Assembly: GCA_000751295.2 (NCBI GenBank)
Contig: CCMO02000001.1
Span: 2,467,501-2,531,500, forward strand
Source: a bacterium YEK0313
Lineage (GTDB): Bacteria > Pseudomonadota > Alphaproteobacteria > Rhizobiales > Phreatobacteraceae
Direction of reading: 5' to 3'
DNA length: 64,000 nt
Shown: positions 8,104-16,031 of the stretch, in pieces
Layout: each line of letters opens with the position of its first letter
Numbering within the stretch: the first letter of the stretch is position 1
The notes under the pieces: model-generated
Databases searched by the model: none
Told to the model about the DNA's origin: nothing
What the model saw: only the letters and a program-made list of their open reading frames with translations
Translations under genes and position numbers: made by a program

Positions 8104-8881
8104 CCTGCGCCGCTGGTTCAATTCGACCCGCGAATTCACCGTTCCGCTGATCGCCCTGGTCGTCCTGATGCTGATCTGGGAGGCCGGCTGTCGGCTCTTC
8201 GACGTGCCCGAATATCTGCTGCCGGCGCCGAGCCGGATCGTCGAGGACACCGCCGCCATGGGCTGGGTGGTCGGCGATCACACGTTGGCGACGCTGCGCA
8301 CCATTCTCTACGGCTTCCTCCTGTCGATCGCCGTCAGCCTGCCGCTCGCCGTGCTGATCGCTTCCTCGCGCCTGTTCGCCGACGCGATCTATCCGCTGCT
8401 GGTGCTGACCCAGTCGGTGCCGAAAGTGGCGATCGCGCCGATCCTGGTGGTCATTCTCGGCCCGAACGAGCTGCCGCGCGTGATCGTGACCTTCCTCGTC
8501 GCCTTCTTCCCGCTGGTCATCTCGATCACCGCAGGCCTGATGGCGGTGCCGTCGGAACTGGTCGAGCTGTCGCGCTCGTGCCGCGCCACCAAGCTGCAGG
8601 AACTGACCCGCATCCGCTTGCCCTATTCGATCCCCTTCCTGTTCTCGGGGCTGAAGGTCGCCATCGCGCTATCGGTGGTCGGCGCGGTGGTCGGCGAGTT
8701 CGTCGCCGCCGAGCGCGGACTCGGCTATCTCATCACCTCGGCCACCGCCTTCTTCAAGGTGCCGGTCGCCTTCGGTGCGATGCTTATCCTCGCCATCCTC
8801 GGCATCGTGCTGTTCCAGGCGATCGTCGTCGTCGAGCGGGTGTTCTTCCCCTGGGCCGCGGCGGAGGAGCCGCGCACCTGA
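8090..8881 (+). CDS. ABC transporter permease (nitrate/sulfonate/pyrimidine class)
   Basis: A 263-residue membrane protein with about six hydrophobic helices and the permease EAA motif region around residues 155-175 (ELVELSRSCRATKLQELTRI), which docks onto the ATPase. Family length is typically 250-280. The start is the ATG at 8090 inside the end of the ATPase gene (14-base overlap); the frame is open further upstream but that part is only the ATPase sequence in another frame. It completes the importer that starts at 6273. Confidence 0.9.
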   Translation: MSSTDLRRWFNSTREFTVPLIALVVLMLIWEAGCRLFDVPEYLLPAPSRIVEDTAAMGWVVGDHTLATLRTILYGFLLSIAVSLPLAVLIASSRLFADAIYPLLVLTQSVPKVAIAPILVVILGPNELPRVIVTFLVAFFPLVISITAGLMAVPSELVELSRSCRATKLQELTRIRLPYSIPFLFSGLKVAIALSVVGAVVGEFVAAERGLGYLITSATAFFKVPVAFGAMLILAILGIVLFQAIVVVERVFFPWAAAEEPRT

Positions 8882-9000
8882 GCTTGCCCGCGCCGGGCGC
8901 ATCGTGATCCGCTCGGCGCACCGAAGGCCCGCCTTGCCGGTATGCTCATCGCCGGAGCGGCCCGCACCGCCGTGCATCAGCCATCGACAGGACCTCCATC

Positions 9001-10521
9001 ATGTCTCAAGACCGACGCCATCAGGTGATCCGCAACGCGCTTGTGCTGCGTCCCGGCGCAAGCCAGGCCGAGCCGCTCGACATCCTGATCGAGGGCGACA
9101 CGATCCGCGAGATCGGGCCGCGCGGCATGGCGGCGCCGGAGGAGGCGCTGGCGGTCGACGCGACGAGCCGGCTGATCCACGCCGGCCTCGTCAACGCCCA
9201 TACCCACGGCCATGGCACGCTGGCCAAGGCCATGGGCGACCGCTGGTCGCTGGAACTGCTGCTCGCCGCTGGTCCCTGGATCAGCGGCAATCGCAGCCTC
9301 GAGGACAAATATCTCAGCGCCAGCCTCAATGCCGCCGAGATGGTGCTGAAGGGCGCGACGGCCTGCTACGACCTGTTCTTCGAGGTGCCCGCGCCGAGCG
9401 TCGAGGGCATGGCGGCGGTGGCGCGCGCCTATGGCGATGTCGGCATGCGCGCGACCATCGCGCCGATGGTGGCTGACCTCTCGCTCTACCAGGCCATTCC
9501 CGGCCTCTACGAGGCCTTGCCGGAAAGCCTCAAGGCCGCCGTCGACAAGATGCGGCTGCAGCCCTACGAGGCGACCCTGCGCGACATCGAGGCCTTCATG
9601 CGCGGCGACGGCGTGGATGGCGACAAGCTCAAGCTGGCGCTGGCGCCGACCATCCCGTTGCACTGCTCCGACGATTTCCTCGGCGCCTGCCGCGACTGCT
9701 CGCGCCGCTTCGGCCTCGGCCTGCACAGCCATGTCGCGGAATCGAAGATCCAGGCTCTCGCCGCCATGAAGCGCTATGGCCGCACGATCACCGCCCATAT
9801 CGACGAGCTCGGCCTTGTCGGTCCGCAGTTCACCGTCGCGCACGGCGTCTGGCTCGATCCGGACGACATGCGGCGCCTCGCCGACAAGGGCGCGTCGGTT
9901 GCGCACAATCCCGGCAGCAACATGCGCCTTGGCAGCGGCATCGCCGACATGCGCGGCATGCTCGAAGCCGGCGTCAACGTCGCGATCGGTACGGACGGAT
10001 CCAATTCCGCCGACAATCAGAACATGTACGAGGCGGCACGCCTGGCCTCGCTCGCCTCGAAGGTGCGCGGCCCCGACCATGGGCGTTGGGTGACGACGCC
10101 GGAAGCGCTGAGCGCGGCGACCGAGGGCGGCGCCCGCGCGCTCGGCTTCGAGGGCAAGATCGGCCGGATCGCGGTCGGCTACAAGGCCGATCTCGTCTTT
10201 GTCGACCTCGACCATATCAACTGGCTGCCGCACAACCGCACGGTCAACCAGATCATCCATGTCGAGGACGGCAATGCCGTACACAGCGTGATGATCGGCG
10301 GTCGCTTCGTGGTGGAAAACCGCCGGCTGACCACCGTCGACATCAAGGTGCTGGCCGCCAAGGCCGAGGCCGCGCGCGAGCGCCTGGCCGCGGCCAACGA
10401 GCCGATGCGGATCCTGGCCGAGAAGCTGCAGGATGCGGTCGGCGCCTTCTGCGTCGGGCTCGCTCGCCAGCCCTATCAGGTCGACCGCTATGCGAGCCGT
10501 CAGGGCGAGGGCGCCTGGTAG
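9001..10521 (+). CDS. Amidohydrolase family protein (TRZ/ATZ, cytosine/guanine deaminase-like)
   Basis: A 506-residue metal-dependent hydrolase. The metal-binding pattern is present: NAHTHGHGT (HxH) near residue 66, His in LHSHVAESK near 242, His in VAHGVW near 280, and the catalytic Asp in AIGTDGSNSADN near 330. That is the layout of the ATZ/TRZ, SAH-deaminase and guanine deaminase group, which removes amino or amide groups from heterocycles. It lies 119 bases after the ABC importer on the same strand, so it may act on the imported compound. An acidic-to-basic helical tail of about 60 residues follows the usual end of the barrel. The exact substrate cannot be read from sequence. Confidence 0.8.
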   Translation: MSQDRRHQVIRNALVLRPGASQAEPLDILIEGDTIREIGPRGMAAPEEALAVDATSRLIHAGLVNAHTHGHGTLAKAMGDRWSLELLLAAGPWISGNRSLEDKYLSASLNAAEMVLKGATACYDLFFEVPAPSVEGMAAVARAYGDVGMRATIAPMVADLSLYQAIPGLYEALPESLKAAVDKMRLQPYEATLRDIEAFMRGDGVDGDKLKLALAPTIPLHCSDDFLGACRDCSRRFGLGLHSHVAESKIQALAAMKRYGRTITAHIDELGLVGPQFTVAHGVWLDPDDMRRLADKGASVAHNPGSNMRLGSGIADMRGMLEAGVNVAIGTDGSNSADNQNMYEAARLASLASKVRGPDHGRWVTTPEALSAATEGGARALGFEGKIGRIAVGYKADLVFVDLDHINWLPHNRTVNQIIHVEDGNAVHSVMIGGRFVVENRRLTTVDIKVLAAKAEAARERLAAANEPMRILAEKLQDAVGAFCVGLARQPYQVDRYASRQGEGAW

Positions 10522-10536
10522 GGGCGGGACCGGCAG

Positions 10537-10559
10537 GCCCGGCGGCATGGCCGCCGGGC
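10537..10559. terminator. GC-rich hairpin between convergent genes
   Basis: A perfect 10-bp stem (GCCCGGCGGC / GCCGCCGGGC) with a 3-base loop lies between the ends of the amidohydrolase (+) and the aldehyde dehydrogenase (-). It has no U tract in either direction but sits where a bidirectional terminator is expected. Confidence 0.5.
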
Positions 10560-10574
10560 ACCGTCCGCACGGGT

Positions 10575-12122
10575 TCAGTCGATGTCGAACTTGACGCCCT
10601 GGGCGAGCGGCATGGCGCGGCCGTAGTTCACCGCGCTGGTCATGCGCCGCATATAGGCCTTCCAGGCGTCCGACCCGGATTCGCGGCCGCCGCCGGTCTC
10701 CTTCTCGCCGCCGAAGGCGCCGCCGATCTCGGCGCCCGACGAGCCCATATTGACGTTGGCGATGCCGCAGTCCGAGCCCATGGCGGACAGGAACCGGTCG
10801 GCCTCGCGCATGTCGGTGGTGAAGATCGACGACGACAGGCCCTGGGGCACGTCGTTCTGGAGACGGACCGCCTCCTCGAAATCGGAATATTTGAGGACGT
10901 AGAGGATCGGCGCGAAGGTTTCCTCGACCACCGGGCCGGTCTGCGCCGGGGCCTCCACGAGGGCAGGGCGGACATAGTAGGCGGCGGCCGCACCGGCAAT
11001 CGTCTGGCGCTCGCCGCCATGGACCGTCGCGCCGATGCCGCGGGCGGCGTCCAGCGCCTTCTGCATGGCTTTGAAGGCTGCCTCGTCGATCAGCGGGCCG
11101 ACCAGGGCGTCGCTGTCGATCGGGTTGCCGATCGAGACATTGGCATAGACCTGGCGCAGCCGCGGCACGAGCTTGTCGTAGACGCTTTCGTGCACGATCA
11201 GGCGGCGCAGCGTGGTGCAGCGCTGGCCGGCCGTGCCCATGGCGCCGAAGGCGATGGCGCGCAGCGCGAGATCGAGATCGGCCGAGGGGCAGACGATCGA
11301 GGCATTGTTGCCGCCGAGCTCGAGGATCGCCCGGCCGAAGCGGGCGGCGACACGCTGGCCGACGATGCGGCCCATGGCGGTGGAGCCAGTGGCCGAGACG
11401 ACCGGCACGCGCCTGTCGTCGACCAGGACCTCGCCGATGTCGCGGCCGCCGATGATCAGCGGCGCCAGGCCCTTGGGTGCGCCGTCGAAGGCTTCGGCGA
11501 CGCGGCGCACCAGCGCGGTCACGGCGATGGCGGTGAGCGGCGTCTTTTCGGAAGGCTTCCAGATGACGCTGTCGCCGCAGACGAAGGCGAGCGCCGCGTT
11601 CCAGGACCAGACGGCGACGGGGAAGTTGAAGGCCGAGATGACGCCGACCGGGCCGACCGGGTGCCACTGCTCCATCAGGCGATGGTCGGGCCGCTCGCTG
11701 CCCATGGTAAGGCCGTAGAGCTGGCGCGACAGGCCGACGGCGAAATCGCAGATGTCGATCATCTCCTGGACCTCGCCGAGGCCTTCGGACACGATCTTGC
11801 CGACTTCGATGGTGACCAGCCGGCCGAGCGCCTCCTTGTGCTGGCGCAGCGCCTCGCCGATGAGACGAACGAACTCGCCGCGGCGCGGCGCCGGCACCGC
11901 GCGCCAGGCGAGAAAGGCCTCATGCGCTTCGGCGATCGCGGCCTTCGCCTCGGCTGGCGTCGTGTCCTTGACGCGCGCGATGGTTTCACCCGTGAGCGGC
12001 GAGCGCACGAGGCGATCGCCCGACGTATAGGCCGTGGCGGCGACGCCGAACGAGGCGAGGATGTCGGCGGTCTCCTGCGCGAGGCTGCCGGCGGGTTGTG
12101 TCGATACGGCTTCAAGGGTCAT
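10575..12122 (-). CDS. ALDH7-type semialdehyde dehydrogenase (piperideine-6-carboxylate class)
   Basis: A 515-residue NAD(P)-dependent aldehyde dehydrogenase. The nucleophile is Cys302 in AGQRCTT, with the general-base LELGGNN motif upstream. The blocks MGSERPDHRLMEQWHPVG and SSGAEIGGAFGGEKETGGG are hallmarks of the ALDH7/antiquitin group, which oxidises alpha-aminoadipate semialdehyde (in equilibrium with piperideine-6-carboxylate) in lysine and pipecolate breakdown. It lies downstream of a proline-racemase-family gene and an amino-acid-like ABC importer on the same strand, so it may oxidise a semialdehyde formed from a cyclic imino acid. The 171-base gap before it holds a strong inverted repeat. 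Confidence 0.85.
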   Translation of the reverse strand: MTLEAVSTQPAGSLAQETADILASFGVAATAYTSGDRLVRSPLTGETIARVKDTTPAEAKAAIAEAHEAFLAWRAVPAPRRGEFVRLIGEALRQHKEALGRLVTIEVGKIVSEGLGEVQEMIDICDFAVGLSRQLYGLTMGSERPDHRLMEQWHPVGPVGVISAFNFPVAVWSWNAALAFVCGDSVIWKPSEKTPLTAIAVTALVRRVAEAFDGAPKGLAPLIIGGRDIGEVLVDDRRVPVVSATGSTAMGRIVGQRVAARFGRAILELGGNNASIVCPSADLDLALRAIAFGAMGTAGQRCTTLRRLIVHESVYDKLVPRLRQVYANVSIGNPIDSDALVGPLIDEAAFKAMQKALDAARGIGATVHGGERQTIAGAAAAYYVRPALVEAPAQTGPVVEETFAPILYVLKYSDFEEAVRLQNDVPQGLSSSIFTTDMREADRFLSAMGSDCGIANVNMGSSGAEIGGAFGGEKETGGGRESGSDAWKAYMRRMTSAVNYGRAMPLAQGVKFDID

Positions 12123-12207
12123 GAGGCGTTCCTCGCATCACCTGGGCGGACGGATCCTGTCGGACCCTAGCGCTTATCCACGGGCCATGGCGACGGAAAG
12201 CGATCTT

Positions 12208-12248
12208 CCGGCATCGGGTCATGCGTATCGGGAATGACCCGATGCCGG
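12208..12248. repeat. Perfect 15-bp inverted repeat
   Basis: The arm CCGGCATCGGGTCAT (12208-12222) is exactly complementary to ATGACCCGATGCCGG (12234-12248) across an 11-base loop. It lies in the gap between the racemase-family gene and the dehydrogenase gene, about 85 bases before the latter's start. No U tract follows on either strand. It could be a processing or attenuation hairpin or one copy of a dispersed palindromic repeat; a single copy in this window does not decide. Confidence 0.7.
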
Positions 12249-12258
12249 AGCCGGTGCG

Positions 12259-12280
12259 GGCGGGCCGGTTTTGGCCCGCC
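12259..12280. terminator. Hairpin after the racemase-family gene
   Basis: An 8-bp perfect stem (GGCGGGCC / GGCCCGCC) with the loop GGTTTT lies 14 bases past the stop of the minus-strand racemase gene. It has no U tract. With the larger repeat next to it, it may attenuate transcription before the dehydrogenase gene. Confidence 0.4.
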
Positions 12281-12293
12281 GGCGTGCCGGGGG

Positions 12294-13307
12294 TCAGGCG
12301 ACCAGGAAGCCGGCGCCGACCGGATCGTTGCGGTCGATCACCCAGCGGGCCGTGCCGAGCAGGCCGGCCGTGCCCTTCACCGTCGGGCGGACGGCGCGGG
12401 TGCCGTTGAGATCGGTCTCGCCGATTAGGCAGCCCTCGAAGGTGCCGCTGCCAAGCAGCCCCTCGGATCGGATCGGCTGGTTGATCGCCAGCAGGCCGCG
12501 GGCCTCGTACATCGCCATCATCGCGCTGGTGCCGGTGCCGCCGGGCGAGCGGTCGAGCTGACCGGCCGAGAAGACATGGACGTTCTTGTAGAAGGCGCCC
12601 TCGATCGTCGGTTCGTGCCAGAAGGTGACGAAGTTGAAGTTGTTGATATGGGCCGAGGCGGGGTGCTGGATGGCCACCTTCTGCCGCAACTGCTCGCGCG
12701 CCATGATGCCGAGGCGCGACAGCTCCGAGCCGTTCTCCGGCGCGATCCTGAGCGAGGAGCCGCGCAGGTCGATGATGCCGAAATAGTTGCCGCCCCAGAC
12801 GATGTCGGCCTTCAGCGGACCGACATCGGGCAGTTCGAGCGGCACGTCCTGGGCCGCGACATAGGCGGGCACGTTCTCGAAGCGCGTCCAGTGCACCTGC
12901 GCGTCGTCATGGGCGACCTCGGCCGTCACCGGGCCGGCGGTCGTCTCGAAACGGATGGTCGTGCGGCCGTTCTCGCCGCGGCGGACGAGGCCGAGGGCGA
13001 CCATTGCCATGCCGACTGCGATCGTGCCGTGGCCGCACATGTGCGAATACTGGGTGCCGTCGATATAGATGAGGCCGGCATCGAAATCGGGGCCGGAGGG
13101 CGGCGTGAGGAACACGCCGAACATGTCGCGATGGCCGCGCGGCTCGCGCATGAGGGCCCGGCGCAGCCAGTCGTAGTTCTCTTCAAGGAACCGGCGCTTT
13201 TCCAGGATCGAGGAACCCGGCGGATAGGGGATGCCGCTGTGGATGATGCAGAGGGGTTCACCCTCGGTATGGGTATAGACGACGTCGAAGACATCCTGCT
13301 GGCGCAT
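12294..13307 (-). CDS. Proline racemase family protein (hydroxyproline epimerase/dehydratase-like)
   Basis: A 337-residue member of the proline racemase family, which contains proline racemase, 4-hydroxyproline 2-epimerase and trans-3-hydroxyproline dehydratase. The first catalytic Cys is present (Cys91 in HMCGHGT). At the second position, within DRSP-x-GTGT, the usual Cys (epimerases) or Thr (dehydratases) is Gly256. One acid/base group is therefore missing and a simple two-base epimerase is unlikely; a dehydratase-like or altered reaction is more plausible. A good ribosome site (AAGGAG) precedes the ATG. It lies 30 bases downstream of the permease genes of an ABC importer and upstream of an ALDH7-type dehydrogenase. 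Confidence 0.8.
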   Translation of the reverse strand: MRQQDVFDVVYTHTEGEPLCIIHSGIPYPPGSSILEKRRFLEENYDWLRRALMREPRGHRDMFGVFLTPPSGPDFDAGLIYIDGTQYSHMCGHGTIAVGMAMVALGLVRRGENGRTTIRFETTAGPVTAEVAHDDAQVHWTRFENVPAYVAAQDVPLELPDVGPLKADIVWGGNYFGIIDLRGSSLRIAPENGSELSRLGIMAREQLRQKVAIQHPASAHINNFNFVTFWHEPTIEGAFYKNVHVFSAGQLDRSPGGTGTSAMMAMYEARGLLAINQPIRSEGLLGSGTFEGCLIGETDLNGTRAVRPTVKGTAGLLGTARWVIDRNDPVGAGFLVA

Positions 13308-13337
13308 GGCTCGGGCTCCTTGGGGGTTCGGCAGGTC

Positions 13338-14123
13338 TCAGCGGCGCTCGGAGAGAACGTCGAGGCCGAAGATCAGGTCGATGGCGATGATGGTGATGGC
13401 CGCGACGAGAATGGTGATCGACGAGACGGCGGCAATGGTCGGGTCGATCGTGTACTGGACGTAGTTGAACAGCTTGACGGGGATCGTCTGCAGCTCGGCG
13501 GTGGTGTTGAATATGCTGAGCTCGACATTGATCCACGACGCGATGAAGGCGAAGATCGCGCCGCTGACGATGCCGCTGCGGATCTGCGGCAGCGTGACCA
13601 GGAAGAAGGTCGCGACGGGACCGGCGCCGAGGTCGGCGGAGGCTTCCTCCAGGCTGCGCTGGTCGTCGGTAAGCTGGGGCAGCACCGCGCGCAGCACGAA
13701 AGGCACGATGATCACGACGTGGCCGACCAGCAGCGCGGCGAAGCTGCGGGTCAGGCCGATCGCCGCGCCGTACTGGAGCAGCGCGGCGCCGAGCACGACA
13801 TGCGGCAGGATCAGCGGCGACATGAGAATGGCGGAAATGGTGCGCTGGCCGGGAAAGACGTGGCGCGCGACGGCGAGCGCCGCCGGCACGGCGATGAGGA
13901 TGGCGAGCGCGGTCGCCACCGCCGCGAGCAGCGTGCTGGTGGCGAAGGCCGCGACGTAGCTCGGATCGCCCAGCATCCGGCCATACCAGGCGAGCGTCAG
14001 CCCCTGCGGCGGGAAGGCGAGGAAGCTGCTCGATGTCAGCGAAGCGCCGACGATGACGGCGAGCGGCAGCACGAGATAGGCGAGCGCCGCATAGGAGATG
14101 AGGCGGACGGCGAGCGTGATCAT
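13338..14123 (-). CDS. ABC transporter permease (PotC-like)
   Basis: A 261-residue inner-membrane permease of the spermidine/putrescine and Fe(III)-type class, with about six helices and an EAA-like segment (LEEASADLGAGP, around residues 165-177). It is the second permease of the importer; its ATG lies one base after the stop of the first permease gene. The start at 14123 was preferred over the frame extension to 14159, which overlaps the previous gene. The racemase-family gene follows 30 bases later. Confidence 0.9.
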   Translation of the reverse strand: MITLAVRLISYAALAYLVLPLAVIVGASLTSSSFLAFPPQGLTLAWYGRMLGDPSYVAAFATSTLLAAVATALAILIAVPAALAVARHVFPGQRTISAILMSPLILPHVVLGAALLQYGAAIGLTRSFAALLVGHVVIIVPFVLRAVLPQLTDDQRSLEEASADLGAGPVATFFLVTLPQIRSGIVSGAIFAFIASWINVELSIFNTTAELQTIPVKLFNYVQYTIDPTIAAVSSITILVAAITIIAIDLIFGLDVLSERR

Positions 14124-14124
14124 G

Positions 14125-14967
14125 TCAGGCTCCCCGTGTCTGGCCGATGCGGCCGGCAAGAGCGACGAGGGCGAGGGTCATCACCAGCATGGTGATGCTG
14201 AGCGCGCCGCCATAGTGGAAATCGAAGACCGAGCTGTATTGCTGGAAGATCAGCATCGAGAACACGGTAACGCGGCCGCCGCTGAGGAGCGCGGGCGTCA
14301 CATAGGCGCTGACCGCCATCATGAAGACCATGACCGCGCCGGAGACGAGGCCGGGCAGGCTCAACGGGAAGGTGACCGTCCAGAACGTGCCGGCGGGCGT
14401 CGCGCCGAGATCGGCCGCGGCCTGTTCCAGCGATGGATCGACCTTGGCGAGCGCATTGCCGACGGCAATGACGATGAACGGCAGCAGGATGTAGACGAGG
14501 CCGATGAGGATGCCGAGCTCGGTGCCGATGAAGCGCATCGGCCGCTCGATCAGGCCGGTCGCGACCAGGCTGTCATTGACGAGGCCGTTGCGGCCGAGCA
14601 GCACCATCCAGCCGAAGGAGCGGACGATGTTGCTGGTGAATAGCGGCACGACCAGGAGGATCACGCAGAGCCGGCGCCAGAGCGGCCAGCGCACGATGCG
14701 GACGAGATACCAGGCGAGCGGATAGCCGATCAGCACGGACACGACGGTGGTCAGCGCGCCGATCCGGAACGTGACCCAGAGAACGTCCCAGTGATAGCGA
14801 TCCAGCAGAATGCGGGCGTAGTTGGCGGCGGAGATATCACCGGCGGGATTGGTCAGGCTGGCAATGGCGATGACCGCCATCGGCGCCAGGAAGAACGCGG
14901 CAAAGAAGGCGAGCGGCAGGCCGATCAGCAGAGCCGCGGTGCGGGTCGAAGCGGCCATGGATGTCAT
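14125..14967 (-). CDS. ABC transporter permease (PotB-like)
   Basis: A 280-residue permease with about six helices. The EAA loop is visible as LEQAAADLGATPAGTF, about 190-205. The start at 14967 forms an ATGA overlap with the stop of the ATPase gene, a clear sign of translational coupling; a second ATG at 14958 is possible. It partners the PotC-like subunit encoded immediately downstream to form the heterodimeric pore. Confidence 0.9.
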   Translation of the reverse strand: MTSMAASTRTAALLIGLPLAFFAAFFLAPMAVIAIASLTNPAGDISAANYARILLDRYHWDVLWVTFRIGALTTVVSVLIGYPLAWYLVRIVRWPLWRRLCVILLVVPLFTSNIVRSFGWMVLLGRNGLVNDSLVATGLIERPMRFIGTELGILIGLVYILLPFIVIAVGNALAKVDPSLEQAAADLGATPAGTFWTVTFPLSLPGLVSGAVMVFMMAVSAYVTPALLSGGRVTVFSMLIFQQYSSVFDFHYGGALSITMLVMTLALVALAGRIGQTRGA

Positions 14968-16019
14968 CCCGCCACCAGATGGAGGTCGTCGGGCCGGAAC
15001 GCCGCGACGACGCTTGCGCCCTTGGCCATGTGCGGCGGTACCTGTCCGCCGATGCGGCAGGTCAGCGCCGTCTCGCCGGCTCGCATCGTGACCAGCACAT
15101 GGCTGCCGACGTGGATCAACTCCTCGACGATGGCCGGAACCGCGGCGAACCCTTCTCCGGGGGCTGCCGGCAGAAGGCGGATCGCCTCCGGGCGCAGGAC
15201 CGCGACCGGTTCCGCGATCGGCGTGGCGGGCGCCGGAAGCGTGATGCCGCCGAGCGACAGGGCGATGCGTCCGTCGGGCAGGGATCTGGCCGGAATGAGG
15301 TTGGCCTCGCCGATGAAATCGGCGACGAAACGGGTGCGAGGGGCGCGATAGATCTCCTGGCCCGGCCCCGCCTGCTCGATCCGGCCGCGGTTCATCACCA
15401 CGATCCGGTCGGCCATGGTCAGGGCCTCGTCCTGGTCGTGGGTGACGAAGACGAAGGCGATGCCGAGCCGGGCCTGCAACTGCTTCAGCTCGATCTGCAC
15501 GCGCTTGCGCAGCTTCAGGTCGAGCGCGCTGAGGGGTTCGTCGAGCAGGAGCAGCTTCGGCTTGTTGACGATGGCGCGGGCGAGCGCCACGCGCTGCTGC
15601 TGGCCGCCGGACATCTCGCGCGGATAACGCATCCCGAAACCGGCGAGGCCGACGAGTTCGAGCGCCGCCTCGGCCTCGGCTTGCGCGACGGACCTGGCGA
15701 CGCCGCGGCGGCGCGGGCCGTAGGCGACATTGTCGGCGACGCTCATGTGCGGGAACAGGGCGTAGTTCTGGAACACGGTGTTGAGCGGCCGGCGATAGGG
15801 CGGCAGGCGGGTGATGTCCTCGCCGGCGATGCGGACCGCGCCCGCCTCGGGCACGAGAAAGCCGGCAATGCAGCGCAGCAGCGTGGTCTTGCCGCAGCCG
15901 GAGGGGCCGAGCAGGGCGACAAATTCGCCTTCCGCGACATCGAGCGCGATATCGGTCAGCGCGGGCTGTCGGCCGAAATGCTTGGCGAGCCCGCTGATCT
16001 CGAGCAGGGGAGCGGTCAT
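14964..16019 (-). CDS. ABC transporter ATP-binding protein (PotA-like)
   Basis: A 351-residue ATPase. Walker A GPSGCGKTT (about 38-46), signature MSGGQQQR, Walker B LLLLDEPLSALD and switch His (FVTHDQDEAL) are all present, and about 110 C-terminal residues form a TOBE regulatory domain. This is the spermidine/putrescine/iron (PotA/FbpC) type. It starts 12 bases after the substrate-binding protein gene and ends in a 4-base overlap with the first permease. Confidence 0.9.
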   Translation of the reverse strand: MTAPLLEISGLAKHFGRQPALTDIALDVAEGEFVALLGPSGCGKTTLLRCIAGFLVPEAGAVRIAGEDITRLPPYRRPLNTVFQNYALFPHMSVADNVAYGPRRRGVARSVAQAEAEAALELVGLAGFGMRYPREMSGGQQQRVALARAIVNKPKLLLLDEPLSALDLKLRKRVQIELKQLQARLGIAFVFVTHDQDEALTMADRIVVMNRGRIEQAGPGQEIYRAPRTRFVADFIGEANLIPARSLPDGRIALSLGGITLPAPATPIAEPVAVLRPEAIRLLPAAPGEGFAAVPAIVEELIHVGSHVLVTMRAGETALTCRIGGQVPPHMAKGASVVAAFRPDDLHLVAG

Positions 16020-16031
16020 GATCGATCGAGC

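Noticed and set aside
8977..11667. An 896-residue minus-strand frame across the amidohydrolase and dehydrogenase genes
   Set aside because: It overlaps two real genes (one sense in another frame, one antisense) and has the composition of a shadow frame.
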